A DNA stretch of 6,244 bases from Candidatus Poribacteria bacterium WGA-3G (GTDB lineage Bacteria > Poribacteria > WGA-4E > WGA-3G): assembly GCA_000406005.1 (NCBI GenBank), contig ASZN01000147.1, positions 1 to 6,244 of the forward strand, read 5' to 3'. The notes beneath the pieces were generated by a model that worked only from the letters and a program-made list of their open reading frames with translations, was not told where the DNA came from and did no database searches. Below are positions 3,793 to 6,244 of this stretch, in pieces. Within the stretch, counting starts at the first letter, position 1; each line of letters opens with the position of its first letter. Made by a program: the position numbers and the translations under genes.

Positions 3793-6096
3793 TCCATATT
3801 ACGATTTCACATTTTATCTATAGGGATCCTTCTTTTGAGTGCTATCGGTGTCGGTGCTGCACCTGAAACAGTACGTCTCAACAACAGTATATGGACAGTT
3901 GACATCGCGACGCAATCGCTCGCCGTAAATGCGTACCTTGTAGGGTCCGAAACGGTAGTTCCGATCTCGTCGGCGCAGCCCGGATTTGGCGATGTCGCGG
4001 AATTCGCGCAAGACGACAATGCTATCAGTTGGCGGATCGCAGATCGGTTTCTTAACGTACGCTTTGAACTAATAGGTGAGTCGCTATCTGTAAAATTCGT
4101 TCATGATAAGCAGACACGCGACACACCCGATTTAACATGGCCCGTGATTGAAGATTCCGAATCCCTCCGCGCCTATATCCTGCCTCTTTTTGAGGGGAGT
4201 TACGTCCCCAAAGATGACGCTACATGGCAGGATTTCTTATCTGAACGCGGACCGATAAATACAACCGCGGGGCTCTCAATGCCATTCTGGGGATTAGAAC
4301 TCACTGACCGAACGCTTACCTACATTTTAACCCATCCGTTTAACAACCGAATCCGGTTCAACAAGACAACATCCTCAGCATTAGGTATGGCGGTATCGCA
4401 CACCTTCACACCGAATTGGGAACAGAAAAGATACGGATTGCATATTTCACTCGGTGCAGCATCGCCAGTCGCACCTGCGAAACAGTACCGACACTGGTTG
4501 AAACAGAACGCTGAATTCGTTTCGTTTGCTGAAAAGGTTGAGAAAACACCTGAGGCAGAGAAATTGCTCGGTGCCGCGCATGTCTACTTGTGGGGTGGCA
4601 AACTCCTAAGTGAACACGATGTCACAGATTGGAAAGCATTTGCGGCAAGACTGATAGGTGATACGCGGATATGGACACAGTTAAACGCTGAAACCCGTGA
4701 AGCCTTACAAGAGATTGTTCAATCGGATTACGCATCTAAATATATCCGACGGGTTGTAAGTCGCGCGATAAGTGAGCAGCTCGAAAAGCAAGACTTTTAC
4801 GATCCAGCTCTTTGGACAGAGGTTCCGTTTACATCAGAGACAGAAAAGTTAATCTCGCGCGACGTATCCACGCTATCGTTTCCTGAACTTTATCGCCGCA
4901 ACTGTCTATTGTTCCACACAGCGTTTTCCGACCTACTCCGACATCCAGACACGTGGGGGGACGGTCTCTCATTGAAGCTGCTGGAGCAGTTTGCTGAAAA
5001 CAGGTTAGACCGACTCTGGCTCGGTGCGGATTCGTGGCAGGACGGGTTCCGGCATCCGACCGCTGTCGCGAAGGCAAAAGCACTCGGCTATCTCGTTGGA
5101 CCCTACGATTCCTACCACAGCATCCATCATCCAGAGGAAAAGGACACGTGGGAAACCGCACAGTTCGATCTCTCGCTTTATGAGACTGGCGCAATTGTTA
5201 ATGCTGATGGCACAAAAAGTCGCGGGTTTAAAAAGAAAGGGTATCACTTAAGCCCGCTCGTCGCACAGCCTTATGTCGAAAATCGCGTCAACGGTATCGT
5301 CGCGCAGATGCCATCAGATTTCAATACGTGGTTCATTGATTGTGACGCTTACGGTGAGCTCTACGACGATTATTCAGCGACACATCCAGCAACACAGTTG
5401 GATGATATGAACGCACGCTTAGCGCGTATCGCTTGGATTCGGGATACGCATAACATGGTTGTCGGTTCAGAAGGCGGTGCTGCGTATTCGGCATCAGTGC
5501 TTCACTTTGCACACGGCATGACGGTTCCGGTCATCGGGTGGGGGGATCCAGACATGAAGTCTAAAACCTCGCCTTACTACGTCGGCGGGTACTGGCCCCC
5601 CGAAAGTCCGGCGATTCACATAAAGCAGGTGCCCCTCAAACCGAACTATCTCTATCACTACTACGATCCGCGTTTCCGGTTACCGCTCTACCAGATTGTG
5701 TTCCACGATTCCGTGATAACGACGCATCATTGGGGTTCTGGGAGTCTCAAATTTGAGAATGCAATCGAAACGTTAGCACTGTTAGAGTTGCTCTACAACG
5801 TCCCACCGTTATATCATCTGAATATGGAGGAGTTTTCAAAGCATAAAGCGTGGATCAAGCGGCACTACACGTTCTTTTCGCCACTGCATCGGCAAATCGG
5901 TGGACAGGCGATGACCGATTTTGAATGGCTCAGCGAGGATAAACTCGTTCAACGTACCGAGTTTGGCGATACTGTTGAGCTCTTCGCAAACTTCGGAACG
6001 GATACCTTTGAATATGAAGGTTTGGTAATTCCAGCGAGAAGCGTGATTGCAAGATGGATTGGAACAAGTGAAATTGAGGCGTTTTCTGTGGAGTAA
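3790..6096 (+). CDS. Secreted glycoside hydrolase-like protein, GH101-type fold
   Basis: This 768-residue protein appears to be exported. A signal peptide is visible (R5 and H7, hydrophobic core 8-20, likely cleavage near GVGA|A, residues 23-24). Residues about 25-225 are beta-rich, a probable sandwich domain (SIWTVDI, SLSVKFVHD, LTYILTHPF). Residues about 255-670 look like a TIM barrel with a helical insertion (roughly 275-400): AHVYLWGG, RLWLGADSW, ALGYLVGPYDSYHS, NTWFIDCDAYGE, HNMVVGSEGG, VPVIGWGD and ITTHHWGSG fall in barrel order. The tail (about 715-765) is again beta-rich. D517 (or D519) at the end of one strand and E561 at the next resemble the nucleophile and acid/base of GH101 endo-alpha-N-acetylgalactosaminidases, though this is recognition from memory. 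The ligand could be a complex glycan such as mucin-type or proteoglycan sugar. It might instead belong to an uncharacterised neighbouring GH or DUF family. It is the last gene of the run. Confidence 0.62.
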   Translation: MSILRFHILSIGILLLSAIGVGAAPETVRLNNSIWTVDIATQSLAVNAYLVGSETVVPISSAQPGFGDVAEFAQDDNAISWRIADRFLNVRFELIGESLSVKFVHDKQTRDTPDLTWPVIEDSESLRAYILPLFEGSYVPKDDATWQDFLSERGPINTTAGLSMPFWGLELTDRTLTYILTHPFNNRIRFNKTTSSALGMAVSHTFTPNWEQKRYGLHISLGAASPVAPAKQYRHWLKQNAEFVSFAEKVEKTPEAEKLLGAAHVYLWGGKLLSEHDVTDWKAFAARLIGDTRIWTQLNAETREALQEIVQSDYASKYIRRVVSRAISEQLEKQDFYDPALWTEVPFTSETEKLISRDVSTLSFPELYRRNCLLFHTAFSDLLRHPDTWGDGLSLKLLEQFAENRLDRLWLGADSWQDGFRHPTAVAKAKALGYLVGPYDSYHSIHHPEEKDTWETAQFDLSLYETGAIVNADGTKSRGFKKKGYHLSPLVAQPYVENRVNGIVAQMPSDFNTWFIDCDAYGELYDDYSATHPATQLDDMNARLARIAWIRDTHNMVVGSEGGAAYSASVLHFAHGMTVPVIGWGDPDMKSKTSPYYVGGYWPPESPAIHIKQVPLKPNYLYHYYDPRFRLPLYQIVFHDSVITTHHWGSGSLKFENAIETLALLELLYNVPPLYHLNMEEFSKHKAWIKRHYTFFSPLHRQIGGQAMTDFEWLSEDKLVQRTEFGDTVELFANFGTDTFEYEGLVIPARSVIARWIGTSEIEAFSVE

Positions 6097-6180
6097 TTTA
6101 ATCCTCAGAACTATTTAGTTTTATAGTTTAGAAACTTATTTTCAATGCAAATCCTGGCTATTTATACGCAGGAAACCCTT
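6097..6180 (+). other. 3' non-coding region, weak hairpins, no clear terminator
   Basis: Two weak inverted repeats follow the glycosidase stop: AACTAT (6109-6114) with ATAGTT (6123-6128), and TCCTG (6152-6156) with CAGGA (6169-6173). Neither is GC-rich and followed by a T-run, so a factor-independent terminator is not called. GTTTAGAAA at 6126-6134 shares a few bases with the MITE-like end but lacks the rest. Confidence 0.3.
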
Positions 6181-6240
6181 GTAGCATAGGCTGTTAGCCT
6201 GTGCATCAATGTAGCATAGGCTGTTAGCCTGTGCATCAAT
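6181..6240 (+). repeat. Exact 30-bp tandem duplication of the GTAG hairpin, copies C1 and C2
   Basis: Positions 6181-6210 and 6211-6240 are identical. Each holds GTAG, CATAGGCT, loop GTT and AGCCTGTG, with an outer G-C pair (6184-6204 and 6214-6234), then ATCAAT. The stem has eight to nine pairs with one T-G wobble. The window ends in TAGC, which could begin a third, one-base-shorter copy. This is the same repeat class as 15-38 and 3108-3131, here without the surrounding MITE-like element. Confidence 0.85.
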
Positions 6241-6244
6241 TAGC

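Noticed and set aside
4829..5251. Long overlapping open frames on both strands inside the glycosidase
   Set aside because: They have no ribosome site or recognisable family and lie entirely within a gene whose own frame has clear protein motifs.
6109..6173. Terminator for the glycosidase transcript
   Set aside because: The two hairpins have five- or six-pair stems, large loops and no following T-run.
6181..6244. Possible CRISPR array start
   Set aside because: The two 30-base units are adjacent with no variable spacers, and the same hairpin occurs singly elsewhere in intergenic positions.

Overview
The window has about 48% GC by eye and reads as a bacterial chromosomal segment. It holds one minus-strand gene followed by five plus-strand genes packed head to tail. 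The mix of families suggests a member of Candidatus Poribacteria or a related, glycan-degrading, repeat-rich lineage. That mix is several Uma2/DUF820 endonuclease-fold paralogs, a xylose-isomerase-like TIM barrel, a secreted GH101-like glycosidase, and short dispersed hairpin repeats between genes. The taxonomic guess is inference only; no rRNA or marker gene is present.

Layout. Positions 1-168 are non-coding and contain the right-hand part of a MITE-like element with a GTAG-hairpin repeat inside it. Positions 169-996 (minus strand) encode a fusion of an N-terminal XRE-type helix-turn-helix with a complete metallo-beta-lactamase-fold hydrolase. The 100-bp divergent gap 997-1096 carries a minus-strand extended -10 promoter candidate overlapping an inverted repeat, plausibly an autoregulatory operator. 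Two Uma2-family genes follow (1097-1669 and 1711-2277), then a sugar-isomerase-like TIM-barrel gene (2316-3074). A second, complete 114-bp MITE-like element (3077-3190) fills almost the whole next spacer. After it come a third Uma2 gene (3205-3783) and, six bases on and in the same frame, a TTG-started secreted glycosidase (3790-6096). The end of the window (6097-6244) is non-coding and finishes with an exact 30-bp tandem duplication of the same GTAG-hairpin repeat.

How it may work together. The TIM-barrel protein and the exported glycosidase could belong to one carbohydrate-use unit, with the glycosidase outside the cytoplasm and the isomerase/epimerase-like enzyme inside. The Uma2 genes look like an expanded family interleaved with that unit and have no obvious metabolic link to it. 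The most distinctive signals are non-coding. One is a set of hairpins with a fixed GTAG leader and GTT loop whose stems differ by compensatory changes, as in REP elements moved by RAYT transposases. The other is a larger terminal-inverted-repeat element that contains such a hairpin and appears to have landed between a stop codon and a Shine-Dalgarno sequence.
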